Shown: one piece after another, positions 15,513 through 23,242 of the stretch
How the letters are laid out: the number at the start of each line of letters is the position of its first letter
How positions within the stretch are numbered: the stretch's first letter is position 1
Source of the DNA: Bacteroidales bacterium
GTDB taxonomy: Bacteria > Bacteroidota > Bacteroidia > Bacteroidales > JACABE01
Length of the DNA: 35,375 bases
NCBI GenBank assembly: GCA_023251515.1
Contig: JAHEYQ010000048.1
Location: 1 to 35,375 of the forward strand
Direction: 5' to 3'
The notes under the pieces: generated by a model
Seen by the model: only the letters and a program-made list of their open reading frames with translations
Databases searched by the model: none
Told to the model about the DNA's origin: nothing
Made by a program: the position numbers and the translations under genes

Positions 15513-18281
15513 ATGAATACAGAATTAAATTACGCCAGAAGTTTGATTGAAGCCAGCCTCGATCCAATGTTTACGATAAACATTGAGGGTAAAATTACCG
15601 ATATTAATAATGCATCATTAAATATAACTGGTGTTTCGCGCGGGAAATTAATTGGTAGCGATTTTTTCGATTATTTTACCGAACCCGAAAAAGCCCGAAA
15701 TATTTATAAGGAAGTATTTGCTAAAGCATCAATTGCAGATTTTCCACTAACACTTAAGCATACAGATGGAAAACTTACCGACATGTTATTTAATGGTTCG
15801 GTATATAAATACGATAAAGGAAATATGATGGGTGCAGTTGTTGTTGCAAGAGATGTTGCAGAACAAAAATGGGCTACAAAAATCAGAATTGCTAATAAAG
15901 AACTTGCGTTTCAGAATGAGGAAAAAGAAAAACGTGCAGCTGAATTAATCCTTGCTAATAAAGAACTTTTATTTCAAAACAAGGAAAAAGAAAATAGGGC
16001 AGCCGAATTAATTATCGCCAATAAAGAACTTTTATTTCAGAATGAAGAGAAGGAAAAACGTGCAGCTGAGTTATTTCTGGCAAATAAAGAACTTACTTTT
16101 CAGAATGAGGAAAAAGAAAAACGTGCTGCAGAATTATTCCTTGCCAATAAGGAACTTTTATTTCAGAATAATGAGAAAAGAAAGCGTGCGGCTGAATTAA
16201 TTATTGCCGATAAGGAGCTTTTGGTTCAAAGTAAAGAAAAACAAAAGCGGGAAATTGAAAATATTGAACTTGAGGCAATCAGTGATTCCTTAAAATTAGC
16301 TTCTCAATATGCGAGAAGTCTGATTGAAGCAAGCCTTGACCCTCTTTTTACAATTAATCCGGAAGGTAAAATTATGGATATGAATAATGCTTCGATTAAT
16401 ATAACAGGGGTTTCACGTGAGAAATTAATTGGCAGTGATTTTTTTAATTATTTTACAAATCCCGATAAAGCACGTGAAGTATATAAAGAAGTTTTTGCTA
16501 ATGGATTTGTAGCAAATTATCCGCTTACCATCAGAGATGGCAAACTTACCGATGTATTATTTAACGGTTCAGTTTATAAAGACGAAAGAGGTAATGTAAT
16601 GGGAGTAGTAGTGGTAGCCCGTGATATTACCGATCAAAAAAGAATTGCAACAGAATTAACAGAAGCTATTGTTTTTGCCGAACTTGCAGTTGGAATTGCC
16701 GAAGAAGCTAAACTGAAAGCCGAAAGTTCAACATTAATTGCTGAAACAGCAGTAAAAGCCAAACAACAGTTTTTGTCGAACATGAGTCACGAAATACGCA
16801 CTCCAATGAATGCAATTATTGGATTTACAAAGGTATTATTGAAAACAGATTTATCAGTTAAACAACAGGAATATTTAAATGCCATTAAAGAAAGCGGTGA
16901 TGCTTTAATTGTTCTTATCAACGACATATTAGATTTGGCAAAGGTAGATTCAGGGAAAATGATATTTGAACAAATTCCGTTTAAAATGGCGTTATCCATT
17001 TCGGCTATGCTTCATTTGTTTGAACCCAAAATACATGAAAAGAATTTGGAATTACTTAAGGAATATGACCCTCGAATTCCGGAAGTTTTGGTTGGGGATC
17101 CGGTACGTTTGCATCAGATTATTATAAATCTGGTAAGTAATGCGGTTAAGTTTACAAGTAAGGGCAAAATAACTGTAAGTGTTAGTTTGCTTAGTGAAGA
17201 TGATAATTTTGTAAATATAGAATTTGCAGTTAAAGATACCGGTATAGGGATAACAGAAGCAAAAATAGGAAAAATTTTCGATAACTTTCAGCAAGCATCC
17301 AGTGGTACATCAAGGCTTTATGGCGGAACCGGTTTAGGACTTGCCATTGTTAAGCAATTGGTAGAAGCTCAGGATGGTATAGTAAATGTAAAAAGTACAT
17401 TAAACATAGGCTCTACATTTGGGTTTGTTCTCCGCTTTCAAAAAACAAAAGCTGAAATAGAATCAGATACTGATTTTATAGAACAGGATAAAGAAATTAA
17501 AAACATTAAAGTATTAGTTGTTGAAGATATTGCCCTCAATCAGTTGCTTATGAAAACTTTGCTGGATGAATTCGGGTTTGAACGCGATATTGCTTCCAAT
17601 GGTAAAATAGCTATTGAAATGCTGCGGAATACCACTTACGATATAATACTGATGGATTTGCAGATGCCTGAAATGAATGGTTTTGAGGCAACAGCTTATA
17701 TACGTGATGCCATGCATTCCAATATTCCTATAATTGCATTAACTGCTGACGTTACTACGGTAGATCTGGATAAATGCAGAGCTGTGGGAATGAATGATTA
17801 TATTGCCAAACCTGTTGACGAAAGATTATTGTACAACAAAATAATAAGTGCAATAAAAAAATCAATACAAAGTGATGGATATATTGGAAATGCAAATGAA
17901 AACATCGAATTAAAGGCAATTAAATATACTGACCTGGATTATTTAATACTTCGTACAAAATCAAATCCTGTTTTGATGAAAGAAATGATTTCTCTTTATC
18001 TGGAACAAACACCTCCGCTTATTAGTGCAATGAAACAGAGTTGGAAGGGAAAAGACTGGCAGTCGTTATATGCGGCAGTACACAAAATGATTCCTTCGTT
18101 TTCAATAATGGGTATAAATGTCAACTATGAAAATATGGCAAAACGAATTCAGGATTATGCCAAAAATCAGGAACAATCGGAAGGAATATATGATTTGGTT
18201 TTGGAACTCGAATATGTTTGTAAAGAAGCATGCACAGAATTAGAAATTGAGCTAAATACAATTAAAAATACTAAAAAATGA
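15513..18281 (+). CDS. Soluble hybrid histidine kinase (PAS-coil-PAS-HisKA-HATPase-REC-HPt)
   Basis: 922 residues, no membrane segment. It has PAS 1 (about 5-117), a coiled coil made of six exact 21-residue units (about 127-252, A-N-K-E-L-L-F-Q-N-E-E-K-E-K-R-A-A-E-L-x-x), and PAS 2 (about 266-375) that is closely similar to PAS 1. HisKA follows with phospho-acceptor H426 in MSHEIRTPMNA. The HATPase has its N box (NLVSNAVKF, about 539-547), DTGIGI (about 575-580) and GGTGLGLAI. REC has D715 in LMDLQMPEMNG and K767, and the HPt domain has H857 in AAVHKMIPSFSIMG. All relay residues are present, so this is a complete His-Asp-His phosphorelay for an intracellular signal. It overlaps the response regulator by 4 bp, so a relay to that protein is likely. 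The two PAS domains look like an internal duplication separated by an expandable helix. Confidence 0.95.
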   Translation: MNTELNYARSLIEASLDPMFTINIEGKITDINNASLNITGVSRGKLIGSDFFDYFTEPEKARNIYKEVFAKASIADFPLTLKHTDGKLTDMLFNGSVYKYDKGNMMGAVVVARDVAEQKWATKIRIANKELAFQNEEKEKRAAELILANKELLFQNKEKENRAAELIIANKELLFQNEEKEKRAAELFLANKELTFQNEEKEKRAAELFLANKELLFQNNEKRKRAAELIIADKELLVQSKEKQKREIENIELEAISDSLKLASQYARSLIEASLDPLFTINPEGKIMDMNNASINITGVSREKLIGSDFFNYFTNPDKAREVYKEVFANGFVANYPLTIRDGKLTDVLFNGSVYKDERGNVMGVVVVARDITDQKRIATELTEAIVFAELAVGIAEEAKLKAESSTLIAETAVKAKQQFLSNMSHEIRTPMNAIIGFTKVLLKTDLSVKQQEYLNAIKESGDALIVLINDILDLAKVDSGKMIFEQIPFKMALSISAMLHLFEPKIHEKNLELLKEYDPRIPEVLVGDPVRLHQIIINLVSNAVKFTSKGKITVSVSLLSEDDNFVNIEFAVKDTGIGITEAKIGKIFDNFQQASSGTSRLYGGTGLGLAIVKQLVEAQDGIVNVKSTLNIGSTFGFVLRFQKTKAEIESDTDFIEQDKEIKNIKVLVVEDIALNQLLMKTLLDEFGFERDIASNGKIAIEMLRNTTYDIILMDLQMPEMNGFEATAYIRDAMHSNIPIIALTADVTTVDLDKCRAVGMNDYIAKPVDERLLYNKIISAIKKSIQSDGYIGNANENIELKAIKYTDLDYLILRTKSNPVLMKEMISLYLEQTPPLISAMKQSWKGKDWQSLYAAVHKMIPSFSIMGINVNYENMAKRIQDYAKNQEQSEGIYDLVLELEYVCKEACTELEIELNTIKNTKK

Positions 18282-18712
18282 ACAACGGAAAAAAAATAAA
18301 CCTTTTTCTGGTAGATGACGACGCGCTGTATTTAAAAGCATTGGAAATTGATTTCCATCAGCATCCTGAATTTACTATCAGAACTTTTGCAAACGGCGAA
18401 CTTTGTATTGAAAATTTATCGCAAAATCCTGATATTATTATTCTTGATTACCAGCTTGATGGTATAGAAAAGGGAGTTATGAACGGTATTGAAACTTTAG
18501 ATAAGATAAAAGCCTATAATTCAGAAATTCCGGTAGTAATGCTGTCGGCACAGGATAAAATAGAAGTGGCTGTTAACTGCATGCATCATAAGGCTTTTGA
18601 TTATGTGGTAAAAAGTGAAACCGCTTTTATGCGCTTAGAAAAAATAATTCCGGCCATATTCCGCTACAAAAAAATAGAAAAGGAATTGCGTTGGTATATG
18701 GAAAGAATGTAA
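18278..18712 (+). CDS. Single-domain response regulator
   Basis: 144 residues. The receiver domain has acidic residues DDD at 13-15, phospho-acceptor D57 in IIILDYQLDG, and K112 in DYVVKSE. The last 25 residues are a short helix (IPAIFRYKKIEKELRWYMERM) and no DNA-binding domain is present. It therefore acts through a partner such as the AraC-type protein, a sigma or anti-sigma factor, or a further kinase. The ATG overlaps the kinase stop (ATGA), showing translational coupling. The 43-bp tandem repeat array begins 12 bp after its stop codon. Confidence 0.93.
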   Translation: MNNGKKINLFLVDDDALYLKALEIDFHQHPEFTIRTFANGELCIENLSQNPDIIILDYQLDGIEKGVMNGIETLDKIKAYNSEIPVVMLSAQDKIEVAVNCMHHKAFDYVVKSETAFMRLEKIIPAIFRYKKIEKELRWYMERM

Positions 18713-18724
18713 ACGGGACTTCTG

Positions 18725-19117
18725 AAAATTAGTTTTTGCCCATACCTATCACTCGTATGTATCAATAAAAATTAGTTTTTGCCCATACCTATCACTCGTA
18801 TGTAGGTATAAAAATTAGTTTTTGCTCATACCTATCACTCGTATGTATATATAAATATTAGTTTTTGCCCATACCTATCACTCGTATGTAGGTATAAATA
18901 ATAGTTTTTGCCCATACCTATCACTCGTATGTAGGTATAAAAATTAGTTTTTGCTCATACTCATCACTCATGACTATCAATAAAAATTAGTTTTTGCTCA
19001 TACTCATCACTCATGACTATCAATAAAAATTAGTTTTTGCTCATACTCATCACTCATGACTATCAATAAAAATTAGTTTTTGCTCATAGGTCTCACTCAT
19101 ACCTATCAATAAAAAAA
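18725..19117. repeat. Tandem array of nine 43-bp hairpin-forming repeats
   Basis: AGTTTTTGC recurs at 18731, 18774, 18817, 18860, 18903, 18946, 18989, 19032 and 19075, always 43 bp apart, with a partial unit before the first. Each unit has an AAAAATTAGTTTTT-like stretch followed by a small inverted repeat. Three arm types occur: CATAC...GTATG (often extended to ATACCTA...TAGGTAT), TCAT-CACTC-ATGA, and ATAGGT...ACCTAT in the last unit. The arms change but stay complementary, while the CACTC loop is kept. There is no ORF and there are no unique spacers, so it is not a CRISPR array. Its role is unknown; it could stabilise or end the regulator mRNA or bind a protein. Confidence 0.93.
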
Positions 19118-19202
19118 ATTACAGTATTGTCCGATAAGCTTTTACAACAGAAATTTAATTGAGATTCTACATTTCAAATCCATATATTTTTACCGGACGC
19201 TA

Positions 19203-19280
19203 ATAATACCGAAATGAAATATATAATAGTTCAATTCGCTTCGCTCTTGAAACTATAACATATTTCTGATCGGCATTATA
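19203..19280. repeat. Large imperfect palindrome
   Basis: The left arm, with AATACCGAAATGAAATATATAATAGTTC, pairs imperfectly with the right arm, with GAAACTATAACATATTTCTGATCGGCATTA, around a CGCTTCGC apex. The stem is about 33 bp with a few bulges. It has no ORF and lies between the 43-bp array and the next regulon promoter. Likely a REP/MITE-type dispersed repeat or terminator. Confidence 0.65.
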
Positions 19281-19331
19281 CCATTAATAAATGAACTAAT
19301 TTATAAATCACTTTGGTATAATTTGAAATAT

Positions 19332-19395
19332 GTAAATATTACAAGTAATATCATTAATTATATAATGCTTTCCATCATTAGTGCCTATACCTTTG
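19332..19395 (+). promoter_or_regulatory. Regulon promoter 3 (for the 19432 CsbD-like gene)
   Basis: GTAAATATTACAAG starts at 19332, AATTATATAATGC sits at the -33 position, and the -7 box TACCTTTG is at 19388-19395. Spacing from the first G to TTTG is 60 bp. Confidence 0.75.
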
Positions 19396-19431
19396 TTCTG
19401 TATAAATTCACTCATATTAAAACATATAAAA

Positions 19432-19617
19432 ATGAATACTACAGAAATAAAAGGAAACTGGAAAGAACAGAAAGGCAAACTAAAACAAAAATTTGCAACC
19501 CTTACAGACAATGATTTAATGTTTGAAGAAGGTAAAAAAGAAGAAATGATGGGAAGACTTCAGGTTAAACTTGGTAAAACTAAAGAAGAATTACACAGGA
19601 TTATTACATCACTTTAA
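19432..19617 (+). CDS. CsbD-like small stress protein, copy 2
   Basis: 61 residues from the ATG at 19432, 37 bp after the -7 box; the open frame extends upstream through the promoter but cannot start there. The sequence [24 protein letters not shown], then [22 protein letters not shown] is a clear CsbD-family pattern (PF05532), the best match of the three copies in this window. It is followed by a hairpin and then by a PorT-like barrel gene, repeating the arrangement at 7131-8491. Confidence 0.92.
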   Translation: MNTTEIKGNWKEQKGKLKQKFATLTDNDLMFEEGKKEEMMGRLQVKLGKTKEELHRIITSL

Positions 19618-19632
19618 TTATTTATTAAATCG

Positions 19633-19669
19633 AAAAGTATTGTAAAGCAGTATGCTATGCAATACTTTT
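19633..19669 (+). terminator. Hairpin between the CsbD-like and barrel genes
   Basis: AAAAGTATTG (19633-19642) pairs exactly with CAATACTTTT (19660-19669), followed by more T residues. No new promoter is obvious between it and the barrel gene at 19699, so it may give partial termination, with high CsbD-like and lower barrel expression. Confidence 0.65.
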
Positions 19670-19698
19670 TTTTATTTTCATTATTAAAACTAAGCAAA

Positions 19699-20352
19699 AT
19701 GGAAAAGAGATTTATTTTAATTTGCAGTTCATTATTGTTGATTTTTATGTGTTATACTTCTGTAAAAGCACAGGATGATACAAAAAAAGCGACAAGATAT
19801 GGAATAAAAGGAGGCTTTAATAATACAATGCTTAATGCCAAAGGTGCTTTAAGTACCAAAATGATTACCACATATAGTTTGGGTTTGTTTGCTAAATTGC
19901 CAATTATAAATAATATAGCTATACAACCCGAAATAAATTATATGCCCAAAGGTGGCGAAATTACTTACAATGGATTGCTGTTAAATGGAACCGTACAGTT
20001 CAACTTCAGGTATCTTGAAGTGCCGTTATTAATTGTAGTTAATATAAACGATAATTTTAATATTCATGCAGGACCATTTGCAGGTATATTGATTAGCAGT
20101 AAGGTTAGTAATGTGTTAATCACCAATTTGTTTGATTTCGAAAACAACATAAATAAAAGCGATAACAATACGCTGGATGCAGGATTTATTTTGGGTGTAG
20201 GAATTGATATGGGAACAATAACGCTGGGTATAAGATATAATTATGGATTCACCAAAGTAGTAAAAGAAAGATCAATTCAAGGGACATCTTATACCATCCC
20301 GGATGCTCATAATAGTTTGATTAGCTTTTATATCTCACTTTCGTTAAATTAG
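19699..20352 (+). CDS. PorT-family-like outer-membrane beta-barrel protein, copy 2
   Basis: 217 residues from the ATG at 19699. That start gives a signal peptide (MEKRFILICSSLLLIFMCYTSVKAQ); an earlier in-frame start at 19657 would lie inside the terminator hairpin. The mature part has strand-like blocks typical of the family: RYGIKGGFNNTML, SLGLFAKLPIINNIAIQPEINYMPKGG, FNFRYLEVPLLIVV, FNIHAGPFAGILIS, AGFILGVGIDMGTITLGIRYNYGF, and it ends in ISFYISLSLN. It is a paralogue of the 7850 gene, again behind a CsbD-like gene. Confidence 0.87.
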   Translation: MEKRFILICSSLLLIFMCYTSVKAQDDTKKATRYGIKGGFNNTMLNAKGALSTKMITTYSLGLFAKLPIINNIAIQPEINYMPKGGEITYNGLLLNGTVQFNFRYLEVPLLIVVNINDNFNIHAGPFAGILISSKVSNVLITNLFDFENNINKSDNNTLDAGFILGVGIDMGTITLGIRYNYGFTKVVKERSIQGTSYTIPDAHNSLISFYISLSLN

Positions 20353-20382
20353 TTTTACTGTATCAATCAAAAAATAAAAAGT

Positions 20383-20446
20383 GTGAATAATACAATATTT
20401 ATCAAAAATTATGTAATGCTTTCAGATGGCGTTTGATGTAATTTTA
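20383..20446 (+). promoter_or_regulatory. Regulon promoter 4 (for the 20483 gene)
   Basis: GTGAATAATACAATATT starts at 20383, AATTATGTAATGC sits at the -33 position, and the -7 box is TAATTTTA (20439-20446), the only one of the nine lacking the final G. Spacing from the first G to TTTA is 60 bp. Confidence 0.65.
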
Positions 20447-20482
20447 TACAATTATTTAAATATCAATTTAAACTTAAAAGTC

Positions 20483-20635
20483 ATGAAGAATTTACTATAT
20501 ATACTTGCAATATTGCTTATTGTAATTTGGGGAATTGTTTTTAAACCAGCAGAAAATATTCATCTGCTCATAGGTTTAGCTGTCGTAATTATTATCATTA
20601 ACTTGTTTTTCGACAAGAGATTATCAAAACAATAG
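20483..20635 (+). CDS. Mini membrane protein, DUF5670-like
   Basis: 50 residues from the ATG at 20483 (MKNLLYILAILLIVIWGIVF). There are two hydrophobic helices with a polar turn (KPAENIH) and a basic end (DKRLSKQ). The head resembles the DUF5670-like protein at 9331 (NLLYI-AI-LI-W). An ATG at 20426 is upstream of the -7 box and is rejected. It is 32 bp before a CsbD-like gene and probably cotranscribed. Confidence 0.75.
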   Translation: MKNLLYILAILLIVIWGIVFKPAENIHLLIGLAVVIIIINLFFDKRLSKQ

Positions 20636-20667
20636 ATGTATTTATTAATTAATTTAATTATTAGAAA

Positions 20668-20874
20668 ATGCAAACAATTACAAAACAAGCATATTGGAAT
20701 GAGCTCTGTATAAAGCTTAGAAAAAAATATCCTCAACTAACTGATAAAGATTTAAAGTACAGGGAGGGTAAAGAAGAGAGTATGATGCGAATGATTGAAT
20801 ACAAGCTTCAGAAAACCAAAGAAGAAATGCAGGAAATTATTGATAGCATGAAATTTTTCCTTTATGAACGTTGA
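20668..20874 (+). CDS. CsbD-like small protein, copy 3 (divergent)
   Basis: 68 residues. It keeps the CsbD spacing: an early W, then KLRKKYPQLTDKDLKYREGKEESMM, then KLQKTKEEMQEI. It has lost the glycine that normally precedes the tryptophan and has an extra C-terminal tail (DSMKFFLYER). It is less conserved than copies 1 and 2, so possibly a specialised paralogue. It lies in the regulon operon that starts at promoter 4. Confidence 0.8.
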   Translation: MQTITKQAYWNELCIKLRKKYPQLTDKDLKYREGKEESMMRMIEYKLQKTKEEMQEIIDSMKFFLYER

Positions 20875-20922
20875 GTTTGTTAAACGCAGTGTATGCATAA
20901 AACACAGCAAAAGTATCAATCT

Positions 20923-20986
20923 GTAAATCATGCAAATTTTATCCGAAATCATGTAATAATAAGCGTAACCGATCTATATATCTTTG
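20923..20986 (+). promoter_or_regulatory. Regulon promoter 5 (for the 21024 gene)
   Basis: GTAAATCATGCAAATTT starts at 20923, AATCATGTAATAA covers the -33 position, and the -7 box TATCTTTG is at 20979-20986. Spacing from the first G to TTTG is 60 bp. Confidence 0.75.
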
Positions 20987-21023
20987 CATCGTTATAATTA
21001 AATAACACTTAAATAATAATAAA

Positions 21024-21218
21024 ATGGAAAAAAATATTGAAAGCCACAAACAAGCGGCTAAGCATTTAGAAGAAGCAGCAAAATTTCATCACGAAGCTGT
21101 AAAACATCATGAAGCTAAAAATCATGACAAAGCACACGAAAGTACTATTAAAGCACAAGGTCACACTACCCATGCTGTAGAATCTCAAAAAGAGATTTTG
21201 AAACATCATGTAAAATAA
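21024..21218 (+). CDS. His-rich helical small stress-associated protein
   Basis: 64 residues, no signal peptide. It is one or two amphipathic helices with regularly spaced histidines: HKQAAKHLEEAAKFHHEAVKHHEAKNHDKA, then HTTHAVESQKEILKHH. Similar short His/Ala/Lys proteins occur next to stress genes in Bacteroidota and Proteobacteria; no defined function. The histidine spacing would suit metal binding (inference). It is monocistronic, with its own regulon promoter and a terminator after it. Confidence 0.8.
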   Translation: MEKNIESHKQAAKHLEEAAKFHHEAVKHHEAKNHDKAHESTIKAQGHTTHAVESQKEILKHHVK

Positions 21219-21256
21219 ATTTCAATAAATGATAAGTAATTATCAATTTTGATTTT

Positions 21257-21292
21257 AAAAAAACACTTCTTTATTAATTGAGGTGCTTTTTT
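21257..21292 (+). terminator. Terminator after the His-rich gene
   Basis: An A-run followed by CACTTC pairs, with one bulge, with GAGGTGC followed by a run of six T. The loop is about 10 bases. Confidence 0.6.
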
Positions 21293-21344
21293 GTTTTGAC
21301 TGTTACCCTTAAATTCAAGCATTAACATCCTGAGATCTACATCT

Positions 21345-21408
21345 GTAAATGGTGTAAGTTTTATATGTAATTCTGTAATGACGAGGTAGAATGATGGTAT
21401 TAACTTTG
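21345..21408 (+). promoter_or_regulatory. Regulon promoter 6 (for the 21447 DUF3494 gene)
   Basis: GTAAATGGTGTAAG starts at 21345, TTCTGTAATGA is at the -33 position, and the -7 box TAACTTTG is at 21401-21408. Spacing from the first G to TTTG is 60 bp. Confidence 0.75.
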
Positions 21409-21446
21409 TAAAGTGATAATTTACTCACAAATTAAAAAATATTAAA

Positions 21447-23075
21447 ATGAAGACAAGTTTACTTAATGTATTAGTAGTAACGATTTTACTATCAATACCA
21501 ATAATAAATTTTGCTCAGGATCCTGCTATGGGAACTGCTGCTGATTTTGTGCTTTTTTCAACAAACGGAGCTGTAAGTAATACAGGTATTTCGCAACTTA
21601 CAGGCAATATCGGCACAAATAATGGTTCGAGTACTGCTTTCGGAAACGTAAACGGTATTATGCATGACAATGATGGTGCAAGTGCACAATGTGCAGCCGA
21701 TTTACTAATTGCTTACAACTTACTTAACAGTACTATTCCCACATTCTTCCCTGCCAATTTGCTTGGCAACGGACAGGTACTTAATGCCGGAGTTTATTCT
21801 ATCTCCAGTGCAACAACGCTTAATTTAGATTTAACACTCAATGGACAAAATAATCCGAATGCTGTATTTATCTTTAAAATACAGGGATCATTTTCAACAA
21901 ATGCTGATGCTAAAATCAAACTTATAAATGGTGCACAGGCATGTAATGTATTTTGGAAAATAGAGGGTATGGTTAATATGGCTTCGGGAACTACCATGAG
22001 AGGAACCGTTATTGCAAACAATGCTTCAATAATAATGAATACCGGCGACACACTAGAAGGAAGAGCTTTAACTACTGCCGGATCTATTACTGTTGATGGT
22101 GTGCTAGCCTATACACCAATAGGATGTGGAAGTCAGGTTCTGAACGGACCCACAGCACCTGTATTGGGTGCTGCTGCTTGCTATGCTATATTTTCAACAA
22201 ATGGTGCTGTTTCTAATTCTGGTGTTACACATATTACCGGTGATATTGGGAGCAACAATGGTTCTGCAACAGGTTATAATCCTTTATTTGTAACCGGAAA
22301 CATTCATCCTATACCCGATGGTTCTACTGCACAATGTGCAGCCGATTTACTTGTTGCCTATAACTTAGTAAATGCATTGCCTTATGATATTGAATTATTA
22401 TATCCTGCTCAATTTGGAAATAGTCTGGTGCTAACACCTCACACTTATCGAATGAACGGAGCTGCTACTCTAACTGATACTGTTTTTATGAATGCATTAG
22501 GTAATGTTAATGCAGTATTTGTCATTCAGATAAATGGTGCACTTACCACTTCAACTTATTCTAACATTGTGTTGATGAATGGTGCTCAGTCAAAAAATAT
22601 TTACTGGAAAATAGAAGGAGCGGTAAGTATTAACAATTATTCTATTTTCAGAGGGACTATAATTTGTAATAACGGTGCTTTAGGCGCATTAAATACAGGT
22701 GTTACTCTTGATGGCCGATCGCTGACAACCACAGGTGCAATTACCACAACTGCTATAAATGCAATTGCGCCAACGATACCTGCCAACTGCGGAAGTGTTG
22801 GTATTCCAACTGTAATTTTAACAGCCAACAATAAAGCAGTAAGTATATATCCTAATCCGTTTACTACATATTTAACTATTAAAATTAACGATGTTGCACA
22901 ACTTATTAATAACGAATTATTTATTTATAATATTCTGGGAGAAGAAATAATACATAAATCAATTATTAAACAGGTAACTACAATTGAAAACAATAATTTG
23001 CCCAGAGGAATATACTTTTATAAAGTAATTTCCAATAACAAAACAATTCAATCGGGAAAACTTATTTCTCAATAG
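21447..23075 (+). CDS. Secreted protein with two DUF3494 (ice-binding-like) domains and a T9SS type A tail
   Basis: 542 residues. The signal peptide ends near residue 23 (NFAQ). DUF3494 domain 1 (about 25-225) begins GTAADFVLFSTNGAVSNTG and keeps NPNAVFIFKIQGS, VFWKIEGMVNMASG and GRALTTAGSITVDG. Domain 2 (about 240-445) repeats the same landmarks (YAIFSTNGAVSNSG, NVNAVFVIQINGALTT, IYWKIEGAVSI, GRSLTTTGAI). The last 75 residues are a type IX secretion type A sorting domain (SIYPNPFTTYLTI, LPRGIYFYKVI, GKLISQ). DUF3494 is a beta-helical fold found in ice-binding proteins and in adhesins; ice binding is not proven here. The N-terminal half is paralogous to that of the gene at 30879. It ends at a long hairpin facing the minus-strand array. 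Confidence 0.92.
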   Translation: MKTSLLNVLVVTILLSIPIINFAQDPAMGTAADFVLFSTNGAVSNTGISQLTGNIGTNNGSSTAFGNVNGIMHDNDGASAQCAADLLIAYNLLNSTIPTFFPANLLGNGQVLNAGVYSISSATTLNLDLTLNGQNNPNAVFIFKIQGSFSTNADAKIKLINGAQACNVFWKIEGMVNMASGTTMRGTVIANNASIIMNTGDTLEGRALTTAGSITVDGVLAYTPIGCGSQVLNGPTAPVLGAAACYAIFSTNGAVSNSGVTHITGDIGSNNGSATGYNPLFVTGNIHPIPDGSTAQCAADLLVAYNLVNALPYDIELLYPAQFGNSLVLTPHTYRMNGAATLTDTVFMNALGNVNAVFVIQINGALTTSTYSNIVLMNGAQSKNIYWKIEGAVSINNYSIFRGTIICNNGALGALNTGVTLDGRSLTTTGAITTTAINAIAPTIPANCGSVGIPTVILTANNKAVSIYPNPFTTYLTIKINDVAQLINNELFIYNILGEEIIHKSIIKQVTTIENNNLPRGIYFYKVISNNKTIQSGKLISQ

Positions 23076-23090
23076 TATAATTTCAGAATA

Positions 23091-23144
23091 TAATAAGCAT
23101 AAAAAGCCGATAGCAATCCTGCTATCGGCTTTTTATGCTTATTA
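23091..23144. terminator. Long perfect hairpin, bidirectional terminator
   Basis: The arms at 23091-23115 and 23120-23144 are exact reverse complements (25 bp; the core is AGCCGATAGCA-atcc-TGCTATCGGCT) with A/T runs on both sides, so it can stop transcription from both strands. It lies between the DUF3494 gene and the end of the convergent minus-strand array. Confidence 0.85.
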
Positions 23145-23147
23145 TTC

Positions 23148-23193
23148 TGCTATTTCTGTCAGCTAATTAAGGCAGGGGAGGATGGTTGATTAG
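23148..23193 (-). repeat. Cassette-boundary repeat, copy D (hairpin half only)
   Basis: GCTAATTAAGGCAGGGGAG, then GATGGTTGATTAG, preceded by TGCTATTTCTGTCA, corresponds to the hairpin half of copies B and C (GCTAAT...ATTAG arms). No promoter/mini-ORF half follows, so this copy marks the downstream end of the minus-strand array. Confidence 0.75.
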
Positions 23194-23242
23194 AGCCTGT
23201 TGCTTATATTTTTTTCAATAAAGATTACATTCTTCTCTTAAA

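Noticed and set aside
18725..19117. CRISPR array
   Set aside because: The 43-bp units are directly tandem with no unique spacers, and no cas gene is nearby.
19323..19514. Open frame overlapping the CsbD-like gene in another frame
   Set aside because: It covers promoter 3 and the start of the real gene, and its lysine/arginine-rich product is typical of a shadow frame.
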